This document shows positions 54,649-64,000 of a DNA stretch of 64,000 bases, piece by piece. Every line of letters starts with the position of its first letter. Position 1 is the first letter of the stretch. Under the pieces are notes generated by a model. That model ran no database searches. It saw only the letters and a program-made list of their open reading frames with translations, and was not told the DNA's origin. Source of the stretch: Reticulitermes speratus (taxonomy: Eukaryota > Arthropoda > Insecta > Blattodea > Rhinotermitidae); assembly GCA_021186555.1 (NCBI GenBank), contig JAJKFL010000004.1, positions 40,220,351-40,284,350 of the forward strand. The letters are read 5' to 3'. Both the position numbers and the translations under genes were made by a program.

Positions 54649-56399
54649 TCTTTTTTTAATTTTGTTATCTCTGGCTGTGCTGCATATTTGGTCATCTCAT
54701 ACAAGTGTGACATTTTGCCCAAAGCACTGTCAGTATTCATTGGCACAAAGTAACTATTCTTATAATGCTGATATTCTTACACGTTACATGCTAATTCTGA
54801 TTTGCATCTTATCACCACTGGAAATAAATTTAGTACACTGTCCTGTGTTTATCCGATAACTATAATTTTTCAGTTTACGCCACTGTACTGTCACATGTAG
54901 GTTGTTGACTTCGTGGGCTGTGTTAATTCAAGTGAGCCGATGGGATGTTGGAACTGGTTTGTCATAAAGCTAATGACCCTATATTAGACAAATAGTTCAA
55001 TTGCTTCATGTTTTTGCAGTGAATGGTTTGGTACCTCCATTTATTGTCTTGCCTCAAACCTTACCATAACTACTGTGAGGTGTAGTTTGTGCCCCAGAGC
55101 TTTGGGGTGTATCGTCTGTGCCTGTGTGCATGCAGTAGTTGACACTGTTGCTCTTTATGTTGCAGTGAAGATTGCTTAGTTGTGCTTTATTAGTTGCAGA
55201 GTGCGGGTGTTCAAATGAATCGGGGGAGATAATTTGTCCCTGAATATACTGTAATTGATTTAAAAGCATAATGTAAGCTCATGAGTGCTTGCAAAGGGTG
55301 TTAAGTTGAACAGGGATTTTTTTGTTTGCAGTCCTGTAAAGTGTGTCATCACTGAAAGTTCTGTCAAAAATACCCCAGATGAACAGTGCCATGTGTAATA
55401 TACAGAATAGTGACAAAAGTTTGAATGAGGATTTCCATGCTAAACAAAAGTATGAAAAAAGCTTTTGATGAGGCGTGGTTTATGTTAAGTAGGAACGCAG
55501 ACAGCCAGAGTAACAAAAGACTGTTATTCTGAAGATCTGTATGCAGTTCACAGGTTTTTTTTTTGTCCAAATCTGGCATGTAGTGTGTGCAAGTAAGGTC
55601 ATAGAGTTTGTGGTTTGCACCTGTTACATTCTATTTTGAACCCATTCTTCGTGGATTTAACAGCCAAAGGGAGGATTATGGTTACTTCACGTGATCATTT
55701 CTGACACTTTGTTCACACAGCAGATATTTAGAGGAGTGCACAGTAAGGTCCGAGGTAAGCCGAGGTCCCTAGATCTGAACTATCGGAAGTTATTTCCAGG
55801 ACACCAAAAGACACTGTGAAGAATTCACGTTCTTTCAAGACCTGAAAGGAAATGTGGGAATAGAACTTGCTAATAATTACACACGGGTTTGTTGCGTGTC
55901 AAGTTGGAGGACTACTGAGCAGCTAGAGTTTGGCACTTTGAGATTTTTATAAAATACAGGAGGTTCAATTGCAGGGGTAGTGTGGACTTGATTCCAGTCA
56001 TTACAGGATTCACGTATGTTGGTGCTTGTGTGATGCTGCACTGCTAAGGGACAGCAAGAACAGTGCCAGAGATGGAGTAACTGGGGTCTGAAACATGCAG
56101 CCAACCGGTCGATTTTATGTGCACCTGTCACTGCAGAGTGTGGTATAGATTAGCATTCAAGAATATTTTGATTTACAAATGCTAGTGATGCAATGGAGTA
56201 ACAGACTATATGCAACCTGTATTGATTGAATGTACGTCAGCTCTCCGCTCACCAGACGAGAGTCATTGGTCCATGCCAATAACTAGTGTTTTGGGTGGAT
56301 CTGAGGTGCGTCATCTCCGCTCGCAGAAGAGATGGCCCTCTTTTGTTCCCATATCCACCTCCCTCTTCCTGCCTGCTTCCAGATGTTCTTGACTTACAG

Positions 56400-56535
56400 G
56401 TACAAGTCCAAGAAGAAGGCTTTCACAAAGACGTCTAAGAAATGGCAGGATGAACTGGGCAGTAAATCAATCGAGAAGAACTTCAGGAAGCTAGTGAAGT
56501 ACTGCAAGGTCATCCGAGTTATTGCCCACACCCAG
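56400..56535 (+). pseudogene. RpL3 exon 4 copy
   Basis: 136 nt, open, GACTTACAG acceptor and GGTAATT donor as in the true exon. Only one replacement (GRKS to GSKS). Much less diverged than the exon-3 copies. Confidence 0.9.
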
Positions 56536-57841
56536 GTAATTAAGCATGGTATTGTTCCCTGCATGGTTGGTTAAATTAAGTTCGTGATACTGGCTCTGAT
56601 TGGAGTGAATGCTGGGAAGATGTCACGTAGTTGGTAGACAGATACAAGCATATCGGAGGAACATGCTGCATATATCCTGTGGGTAGAATGCGTGGGATGA
56701 CAGTGAATGCAAAGGCAGAAGATGCCTGCGACACATTGGTACGTGTCTGTTAGGAGACTAATCCTAGTTATAGTGTGGTGTGCGTAAGTTTGTATAATGT
56801 GTGTGGCAAGAATGGGGTTTCATCGAGGTGACGCTTGTGTTAGTCAAGTTAACAGGACAGTCATATTCACAGGACCTGTATGTATTTCGCGTACAGAAAC
56901 CGATACATGGTCTTGAAGCTCCTGGTCCGCCAGTGAGCCGATAGTCCATAGCAACCCAGGAGCTGCCTGTAATGCAGTATGGTCCTTGTTGCAGTATCGG
57001 AGAGCAACTCTGCCCCTGCATCAGTGGGTGTGTGCGGAGGAACGGCATATTCCATGACCTTTCTGTAGTCCATTGGGCAATGACCAGGGAGAAAAACCAT
57101 GCCTGTTACATTAACAACATGGGGATCAAATTATTGATGTTTATAATAAAATGGTGTATCAAAATTTAACAATTTGCTTTTTATCCTAACAAATTTGAGG
57201 TAACCTGGTTGATTTAGAATGGATTTTATTTAGTAATAGACGCTGAGAGATTAATAAGTAGACTACGTAGATATCTAATCTCAGGTGGACTGGCCTGGGG
57301 TCGAACTTAGACCTCTGTGGTGGGAGGCTAGTGACTTGATAACCTGAGTCATGGCTGTAGCAGGAGGTGGGGAAAATGATGCACTAGGCACGTGGTCTTA
57401 CTCTGATTTGTCAGAACTGGTTGTGGAATGTTGAGATGATTGTGTTTGTGTGGGTAATTGTGACAGATCGACATCGTGACCACCGAGACTGCTGTATGTC
57501 GATCATCTGTTATGTCGATCATCTGTTATGTGTAATTCCAGATCTTCCCCCATTTATGTATTTATGCTATGCAGTGAGACAATTTATACTGCCGTTTTTT
57601 ACTTTACCATAAAGTCTGGAACAAGGAATAATGGACAGACTTTATTTCTGTATATAGTCACCAACCCAGGCCCTGTGAAATACAAAATGTTTGATACTTG
57701 TTGAAGGAAGGTTGGGGTTCTGTTTGTACTTGCTGGTGAAAGTTTTGACCTTGTAAGATTACACTGGTTTTTCTTAGACACATGAGTGCCTGAAGAGATG
57801 TAAGTTGTGAGGTGGAAGGTCTGGTATACATGTATGGGCAA

Positions 57842-58797
57842 TTTTATCTTACACTCACCGTGCATTTTTGTTCAATATTTAACAAACAGCTAAATGCACA
57901 TTTTATTTGAAACTATTTTAATAGTTTTCGTAAATTCCGCTACATAGACGGGACCTTGAGTTGGTATACAGTGTGTTTCAGATGTGTTTTACAACTTTAA
58001 TCGTGCTATATTAATCTGTGTTTTTAAAAGTGATATTACAACCTGCATGATTAGACATAAGTGATCTACACTATATATGCAATTGAATGAACATATGGAC
58101 GTGACGTAAGTGTAGTTTATATCCCCTGAAGATGGTCTGAAATCAGACCGAAACATATGTGGTGGAATTTAGGAAAACTATTAAAATATAAGTTTTAAAA
58201 CTTTTGCGGCGACATGATTCAATATAATTGAATTATTTGTACCAACAAATGCACTAAAACAGTTTTTTCACTGTTTTCTTTATTATTACGATGCCCCAAT
58301 ACGCATTTCGGCAGTTATTCTGCCATCATCAGGGGGTATTTTAAGTGAGTTTTTACATAGACCAGTTCTTTGGTTACGTCATAACAGTGAGTCAGTATTT
58401 GTTACCACATCGTATAAAATTTTGTAAAATTAGTGGTATTGTTTAGCTGCTAAAAGTTATTGAATTTTAAAAATTACAATAAAATCAAGTAGTATATTAT
58501 ACTACCCTCTATAGTATAATGATTAATTAATGGCAGCGTGGTCGTATTTTCAGCGTGTATTCCAGTTATCTGTGTTATGTTGTTGGTAGGACCTCCTTTC
58601 CTCCTGTCTGCGTGGTTAATGGTCAATGGTCAATGGTCAATATAGTCTTCTCGGGCGCACAGCCGCGTCAACTCGTCAACGGAGCTAGTCCCCGAAACGT
58701 TGTATTCAAACGAGTTGACGTGGCTGTGCGCCCGAGAAGACTATATTGAACTTAAAATAGTTTCAAATAAAATATGCATTTAGTTGGTTGTTAAATA
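57842..58797 (+). mobile_element. composite Penelope-like foldback element with nested members
   Basis: Twelve-bp target duplication ATGTATGGGCAA at 57830-57841 and 58798-58809; left tail with CACCGTGCAT at 57856-57865; outer arms AACTATTTTAATAG.../...AAATAGTTTCAAATAAAAT. Hammerhead-like motif at 58123-58166 (stem II GGTCTG/CAGACC, stem III ACAT/ATGT, but G at the cleavage site). A second family member in reverse (58294-58335: GGCAG/CTGCC, ATGC/GTAT) and a third inverted repeat (GTCTTCTCGGGCGCACAGCC, with CCCCGAAACGTTG at 58690) are nested. Confidence 0.75.
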
Positions 58798-58826
58798 ATG
58801 TATGGGCAACGTTCTCAGCTGTTTGA

Positions 58827-58852
58827 GACACACACACACACACACACACACA
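58827..58852. repeat. (CA)n microsatellite
   Basis: About 13 CA units directly after the composite element. Confidence 0.95.
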
Positions 58853-59088
58853 TACCCTATTTATGCTATATTTTGACATCATGAATACCTGTGCCTGAAG
58901 AAAGCCATCTGAATAAAGTGGCATGGCTTGCTGATGGAGAAAGTTATCTTCGTGATGATGCCGTCTGATACAAATTATCTGGGTTCAAGCCTTAGAGCTG
59001 TTTCGGTGGGAACTGAAGTAGTACTTTGAAGGAGTGATATCTTGAAATGTGCCAGTGGGTGTACGCAGTGAATCCTTTGTGTTCTCAG

Positions 59089-60675
59089 GTCGTAAGGAAC
59101 AATGCTTCCACAGAGTATGATCTAACAGAGTAGACAATTACACCTATGGGAGGCTTTCCACATTACGGCGAGGTCAATAATGATTTTGTGATGTTGAAGG
59201 GATGTGTCATGGGCCCCAAGAAGAGAGTTATCACGATGCACAAGGTACGGGAGATGGAATTAATGTTTTTATACAGTTGTACAAATGCTGCTAATGATGA
59301 TTTTACTATAGCCAAAAGGATTCTGAAGGTATCCATGCTGTTCAATGATAGAACTGAGGTAGCGTGTATGACTGTACGTATTTACTGAGATTAAGTCGTG
59401 CTGGTTGTGATTGTTTTTCTGCTTTCCAGTGAATCCTTTGTGTTCTCAGGTTGTAAGGAACAATGCTTCCACAGAGTATGATCTAACAGAGAAGACAATT
59501 ACACCTACGGGAGGCTTTCTGCATTACGTCGAGGTCAATAATGATTTTGTGATGTTGAAGGGATGTGTCATGGGCCCCAAGAAGAGAGTTATCACGATGC
59601 GCAAGGTACGGGAGATTGAATTAATGTTTTTATACAGTTGTACAAATGCTGCTAGTGATGATTTTACTATAGCCAAAAGGATTCTGAAGGTATCCATGCT
59701 GTTCAATGATAGAACTGAGGTAGCGTGTATGACTACGTATTTACTGAGATTAAGTCGTGCTGGTTGTGATTGTTTTTCTGTTTTCCAGTGAATCCTTTGT
59801 GTTCTCAGGTTGTAAGGAACAATGCTTCCACAGAGTATGATCTAACAGAGAAGACAATTACACCTACGGGAGGCTTTCCGCATTACGTCGAGGTCAATAA
59901 TGATTTTGTGATGTTGAAGGGATGTGTCATGGGCCCCAAGAAGAGAGTTATCACGATGCGCAAGGTACGGGAGATGGAATTAATGTTTTGTACAGTTGTA
60001 CAAATGCTGCTAGTGATGATTTTACTATAGCCAAAAGGATTCTGAAGGTATCCATGCTGTTCAATGATAGAACTGAGGTAGCGTGTATGACTACGTATTT
60101 ACTGAGATTAAGTCGTGCTGGTTGTGATTGTTTTTCTGTTTTCCAGTGAATCCTTTGTGTTCTCAGGTTGTAAGGAACAATGCTTCCACAGAGTATGATC
60201 TAACAGAGAAGACAATTACACCTACGGGAGGCTTTCCGCATTACGTCGAGGTCAATAATGATTTTGTGATGTTGAAGGGATGTGTCATGGGCCCCAAGAA
60301 GAGAGTTATCACGATGCGCAAGGTACGGGAGATGGAATTAATGTTTTGTACAGTTGTACAAATGCTGCTAGTGATGATTTTACTATAGCCAAAAGGATTC
60401 TGAAGGTATCCATGCTGTTCAATGATAGAACTGAGGTAGCGTGTATGACTACGTATTTGCTGAGATTAAGTCGTGCTGGTTGTGATTGTTTTTCTGTTTT
60501 CCAGTGAATCCTTTGTGTTCTCAGGTTGTAAGGAACAATGCTTCCACAGAGTATGATCTAACAGAAGACAATTACACCTACTGGAGGCTTTCCGCATTAC
60601 GTCGAGGTCAATAATGATTTTGTGACGAAGGGATGTGTCATGGGCCCCAAGAAGAGAGTTATCACGATGCGCAAG
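59089..60675 (+). repeat. five tandem RpL3 exon-7 units, each with an intronic snoRNA candidate
   Basis: Exon copies at 59089-59244, 59450-59605, 59809-59964, 60167-60322 and 60525-60675 (period 361, 359, 358, 358). Copy 1 has TAG at 59131-59133; copies 2-4 are open over 156 nt and keep TCTCAG acceptors and GGTACGG donors; copy 5 has lost 2+3 nt. Each unit carries the C/D-box candidate (at about 59287, 59649, 60007, 60365 and 60717). Unit junctions read TTTCCAGTGAATCCTTTG. Confidence 0.93.
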
Positions 60676-60871
60676 GTACGGGAGATTGAATTAATGTTTT
60701 TATACAGTTGTACAAATGCTGCTACTGATGATTTTACTATAGCCAAAAGGATTCTGAAGGTATCCATGCTGTTCAATGATAGAACTGAGGTAGCGCGTTT
60801 GACTGTACGTATTTACTGAGATTAAGTCGTGCTGGTTGTGATTGTTTTTCTGTGTTCCTTTTGTCCTGCAG

Positions 60872-61037
60872 TCTGCTTGTTCACACTAAGAGGAAGGCAC
60901 TTGAAAACATCAATTTGAAATTTATTGACACGTCTTCCAAGTTTGGTCACGGCCGCTTCCAGACTGCAGCCGATAAGGCGGCATTTATGGGACAGCTGAA
61001 GAAGGATCGTGTTAAGGAAGAAACAAGTGCACAGTGA
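60872..61037 (+). pseudogene. RpL3 exon 8 copy with a 2-bp deletion
   Basis: CTGCAG acceptor then TCTGCTTG instead of TCTCTGCTTG. In phase 0 it would read into TAA after five codons. The rest ([20 protein letters not shown] ... ETSAQ) and the AATAAA at about 61058 are kept. Confidence 0.9.
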
Positions 61038-61069
61038 CTTGCTGCAGATGTAGATGAAATAAAATGATG

Positions 61070-62260
61070 TATTGGTTGATGGCTACGTAGTTTATTTCAT
61101 TTGTCTTGTCCTCCGGTATCTTAATATTCCTGATTCATGAACCAGTCACATCCTAGCTCCTGTAGTGAGCAAACGGTGTATTGACCTGACTGTAAGATGG
61201 GGATAGTTTTATGATTGCACACAGACATACACTGTATAAGTATTTTCCTGAAAAGTGTAGGTTGTGAAGGTGGGTATGGTTGGGTAAATACATTATCTAC
61301 ATATAAAATTCCAGTAACATTAAAAATCTGTTTTGGTTTTTGTTTGTACTTTATGGCAGAAGGTAAATGTGTCATCCTGTTGGCTGGCCTAAAACGTACT
61401 AGATGCTACTGATCGACTTTTATAATCGTATTTGTCCGTCTGTGGGCTGAACTTTAGTCCTTCCAACAATTGACAGGTTGTATTGGTGTTTAAGAGTTTG
61501 CTTTATCTTTAAGTTTGTTTCTGTTTGGCCAGGAAATAGGGTTGTCCATAGCATTTGTCTTGAACTGGTGACCATGTGTGTGTTGGCATAGAAATGTACC
61601 CTTTAATGGCTGTGAGGATCATAAGTTGCGTACGGTACGAGTATTTGTATAGATACCTTCCTTCACTTTGAATCACTACACCCAAAAATATTTGCCATTT
61701 TTTATGTGAAAAATGGGCATTTTTAGACTATTTTCTGTAAAAGATGCCTAGATATAGCCATGCTGTATTAAGACCTGAGCCATAGGACCTGTATAGACTG
61801 TTTTCTGGGATACCTGACAGTTTTTCCATGTCTAGTGAATGAAATTGATCAAGCCCTTTTGTCCAGAAATTTAGTTTTGTTATATATATCTTACATTTCA
61901 TTTAAATCTACATCATGTGATTTTTACCGTTGAAAGATAGTTTTTTTGTGTTGTGCCCTATAGTGGATACATTTTAGTACAGCTGTTGTGTGTCGTAGTG
62001 GACTGAAGTTTTGGATTGCTGGTACATCCTGCTGCGTTGTCGACAGCAACTCCATCTTATTAAAATGGCTATGAAATTACTTTCCCACAAGTGGTCCACT
62101 GAGGTTAAGTCGATAAGTACTGCATGTAATTTTGTGGGTTGTCTTCTGTGCACGGTCTGTGGATTAGCTGCGTCTTGCAAGGTCTGAGGTTCTGACGGTG
62201 ACGGTGAAGATTCACATAGTCTAGGATGTGAGGCTGTGTTGGCACAACTGGTGTCATGAA
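61070..62260. other. no gene recognised downstream of the second RpL3 locus
   Basis: After the poly-A signal, similarity to RpL3 flanking DNA ends near 61165. The rest is AT-rich with no coding signal that I recognise. Confidence 0.4.
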
Positions 62261-62270
62261 ACTCCATGTA

Positions 62271-62916
62271 TTCTATCTTACATTCACCGTGCATTTCCAT
62301 TCAATATTTAACAACTAACTAAATGCGTATTTTATTTAAAACTATTTTATAGTTTTGTTACATTCCCCTACATATGTTTCGGTCCGATTTCAGACCATCC
62401 TCAGGGGGTCATAAACTACACTTATAGTTGGTATACACTGTGTTTTACAACATTAATCGTGTTTTTAATCTATTTTAATCTGTGTTTTTAAAAGTGATTT
62501 TTAAAAAGTGATATTACAACCTACACGATCAGATACAACTGATCTACACTACATATGGACACTTACACGATCAGACACAAGTGATCTACACTACATATGG
62601 ACACTTACACGATCAGACACAAGTGATCTACACTACATATGGACACTTACACGATCAGACACAAGTGATCTACACTACATATGGACACTTACACGATCAG
62701 ACAAGTGATCTACACTACATATGGACACTTACACGATCAGACACAAGTGATCTACACTACATATGCAATTGCACGAACACATATGGACGTGACATAAGTG
62801 TAATTTATGACCCCCTGAGGATGGTCTGAAATTGGACCGAAACATATTTAGGGGAATTTAGGAAAACTATAAAATAGTTCTAAATAAAATGTGCATTTAG
62901 TTGGTTGTTAAATATC
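62271..62916 (+). mobile_element. hammerhead-bearing foldback element with an internal minisatellite
   Basis: Ten-bp target duplication ACTCCATGTA at 62261-62270 and 62917-62926; left tail with CACCGTGCAT (62287-62296); arms AATATTTAACAACTAACTAA... and ...TTAGTTGGTTGTTAAATAT. Intact hammerhead-like motif on the minus strand (62365-62408: CTGAGGA, GGTC/GACC, ACAT/ATGT, A, GGGG) and a weaker one on the plus strand (62810-62854). Confidence 0.88.
62519..62765. repeat. minisatellite, 42-bp unit, about 6 copies
   Basis: Units CACTTACACGATCAGACACA plus AGTGATCTACACTACATATGGA; a single diverged unit is present in the 57.8-kb element (58030-58090), so expansion happened inside this copy. Confidence 0.95.
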
Positions 62917-62926
62917 ACTCCATGTA

Positions 62927-64000
62927 GTTGACACCAGTTTCCTTGGGGGTACTGATAAGGACAGGCTGTGCACGGTGGACCTTGCTGGATTGCTGGACAA
63001 AGCAAGCATACCGTACCCTTGCCACCTCGTGTACAGAGTAGGTTTATGTGCCGGCATCTTCACTGGACATAAAGTGTGCTCCCGCAGTGGCATTTTTTCA
63101 GTTCTCTTCAAGTCGTACCGCAGCAAGAATCCCAATGATGTTAATAAAGTGACCGGGTTGTTAAGGCTGTGAGAGTAAGTTTAGTCTTGTGGCGGCGATT
63201 ATGTGGAACGGGCACTATTTGTTACAAGTGTGCGCAAGTTGTTTACACTTCCTTTTCAGTTTACATAGGTTAAAATTTAATATAATTAAGACTACAATAA
63301 TACGTGTACATATACCGCATATGAACAGGCTGTCATTGGTCTGATTGCCCCTATCTATCCCATTATTTCTTATAGGAATACCATTTGTTATTTATGCCCT
63401 TTTTTTTCAGACACACAACTAGGGCATAAAACAATGGCTGCGTGTATATGGACAACATGTCATGTTAAGTCACTAGTTGGATCTCCATGAAATTTGACAG
63501 TGTGGAATTTTATTAAAAATTGGGCAAATAACGGGTATTTGTACTTGACTTAAGGACCTGAATGCATTGTAGGCCAACCCATCATCCAAAATGTGTTGAT
63601 TGCTTTGGGATTGCATTGAAAACAGGTTTTTGTGTTATTCTTCTAATGTAGTGATGCTATAGCTTAACTCTTAATGTTTGTACATGGTACCAAGTTTTTT
63701 TTTTTTTTTACATATTCTAGAAGTAGCACTACAGGCGAGTGTGATGAATTGTACATCTGTTGCTAAGATATGGATCAAACTTAATAGCGTGTGTTCTGTA
63801 AAATGTGGACAGGCACGTTTAAAGTACTGTTATCGGTATTCTTTTTGTAAAGTTGCTTTAGTCACAGAAATCTAGAGGCAATGAAAAAGTGAATGTTCCA
63901 GAACTGTTAATCGTATGCATTCATTTCCCATCTTGTTTAATTGCAATTTTTAATTGGAGTATTTGCCTGTTACATATGTGATATTGACAAGGACAGTAAT
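62927..64000. other. unassigned end of window
   Basis: A 66-codon open frame (62975-63172, + strand, CHLVYRVGLCAGIFTGHKV...) is present, but I recognise no family and it has no splice context I trust. The remainder is non-coding and AT-rich. Confidence 0.3.

Larger units (their letters stand above)
36270..61070 (+). pseudogene. second RpL3 locus: duplicated, exon-amplified and decayed
   Basis: In gene order: promoter/intron-1-like sequence (36.5-37.2 kb), exon 2 relic (37212), exon 3 copies (41916, 50072, 52692) plus two remnants (44239, 47257), intron 3 with snoRNA (54557), exon 4 (56400), intron 4 up to about 57330, no exons 5-6, five exons 7 (59089-60675), exon 8 (60872) and its poly-A signal. 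Exon 2 has lost its acceptor and contains a stop, exons 5 and 6 are missing, and exon 8 has a 2-bp deletion, so a full L3 cannot be made. Transcription of snoRNAs or partial products is possible. Confidence 0.85.

Noticed and set aside
59089..60675. CRISPR-like regularly spaced array
   Set aside because: The repeated units are RpL3 exon 7 plus intron, not short palindromic repeats with unique spacers; this is eukaryotic DNA.

Overview
The window is animal nuclear DNA: long introns with GT/AG junctions, many transposon families and few real open frames. The genes read as insect. The SINE, LINE and dispersed-repeat types resemble those of hemimetabolous insects (cockroach, termite or stick-insect type). 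That placement rests on memory of repeat families and is only an inference.

1-16.7 kb (+): the 3' half of eyes absent (eya). Two exons of the Pro/Ser/Gly/Tyr-rich transactivation region are followed by the complete EYA phosphatase domain, which starts with the WDLDET motif and ends at a stop at 16672. Two of the nine exons carry frame breaks that exon-phase bookkeeping shows must exist. All are explained by a missing G in a G run, so base-calling or assembly error is likelier than a dead gene. 16.7-23.1 kb is the intergenic stretch with eya 3' UTR and transposon relics.

23.1-33.2 kb (+): a complete eight-exon RpL3 gene (404 codons). Its introns hold three box C/D snoRNA candidates. One has a 12-nt complement to 18S rRNA at the site served by U83/snR52, and human U83 is also hosted by RPL3. 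Two transposon insertions in intron 4 can be dated because the downstream RpL3 copy preserves the empty sites.

36.2-61.1 kb (+): a decayed, internally amplified second RpL3 locus. It has a broken exon 2, three intact but divergent exons 3 plus two exon-3 remnants inside near-identical 3,018-bp tandem repeats, one intact exon 4, no exons 5-6, five tandem exon-7 units (period 358-361 bp, each with an intronic snoRNA candidate), and an exon 8 with a 2-bp deletion. It cannot encode a full L3.

Scattered throughout: a family of foldback elements (about 3.2, 7.2, 11.2, 34.7, 57.8 and 62.3 kb). Each arm carries a hammerhead-ribozyme-like motif with covarying stems. One end has an asymmetric tail with a GCACGGTG motif, and the flanking target duplications are about 7-13 bp. 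These fit non-autonomous Penelope-like or retrozyme-like elements and are the most interesting signal here. There are also hAT, piggyBac-like and pogo/Tigger-like MITEs, tRNA-derived SINEs, LINE 3' fragments, a 500-bp solo LTR and several minisatellites.
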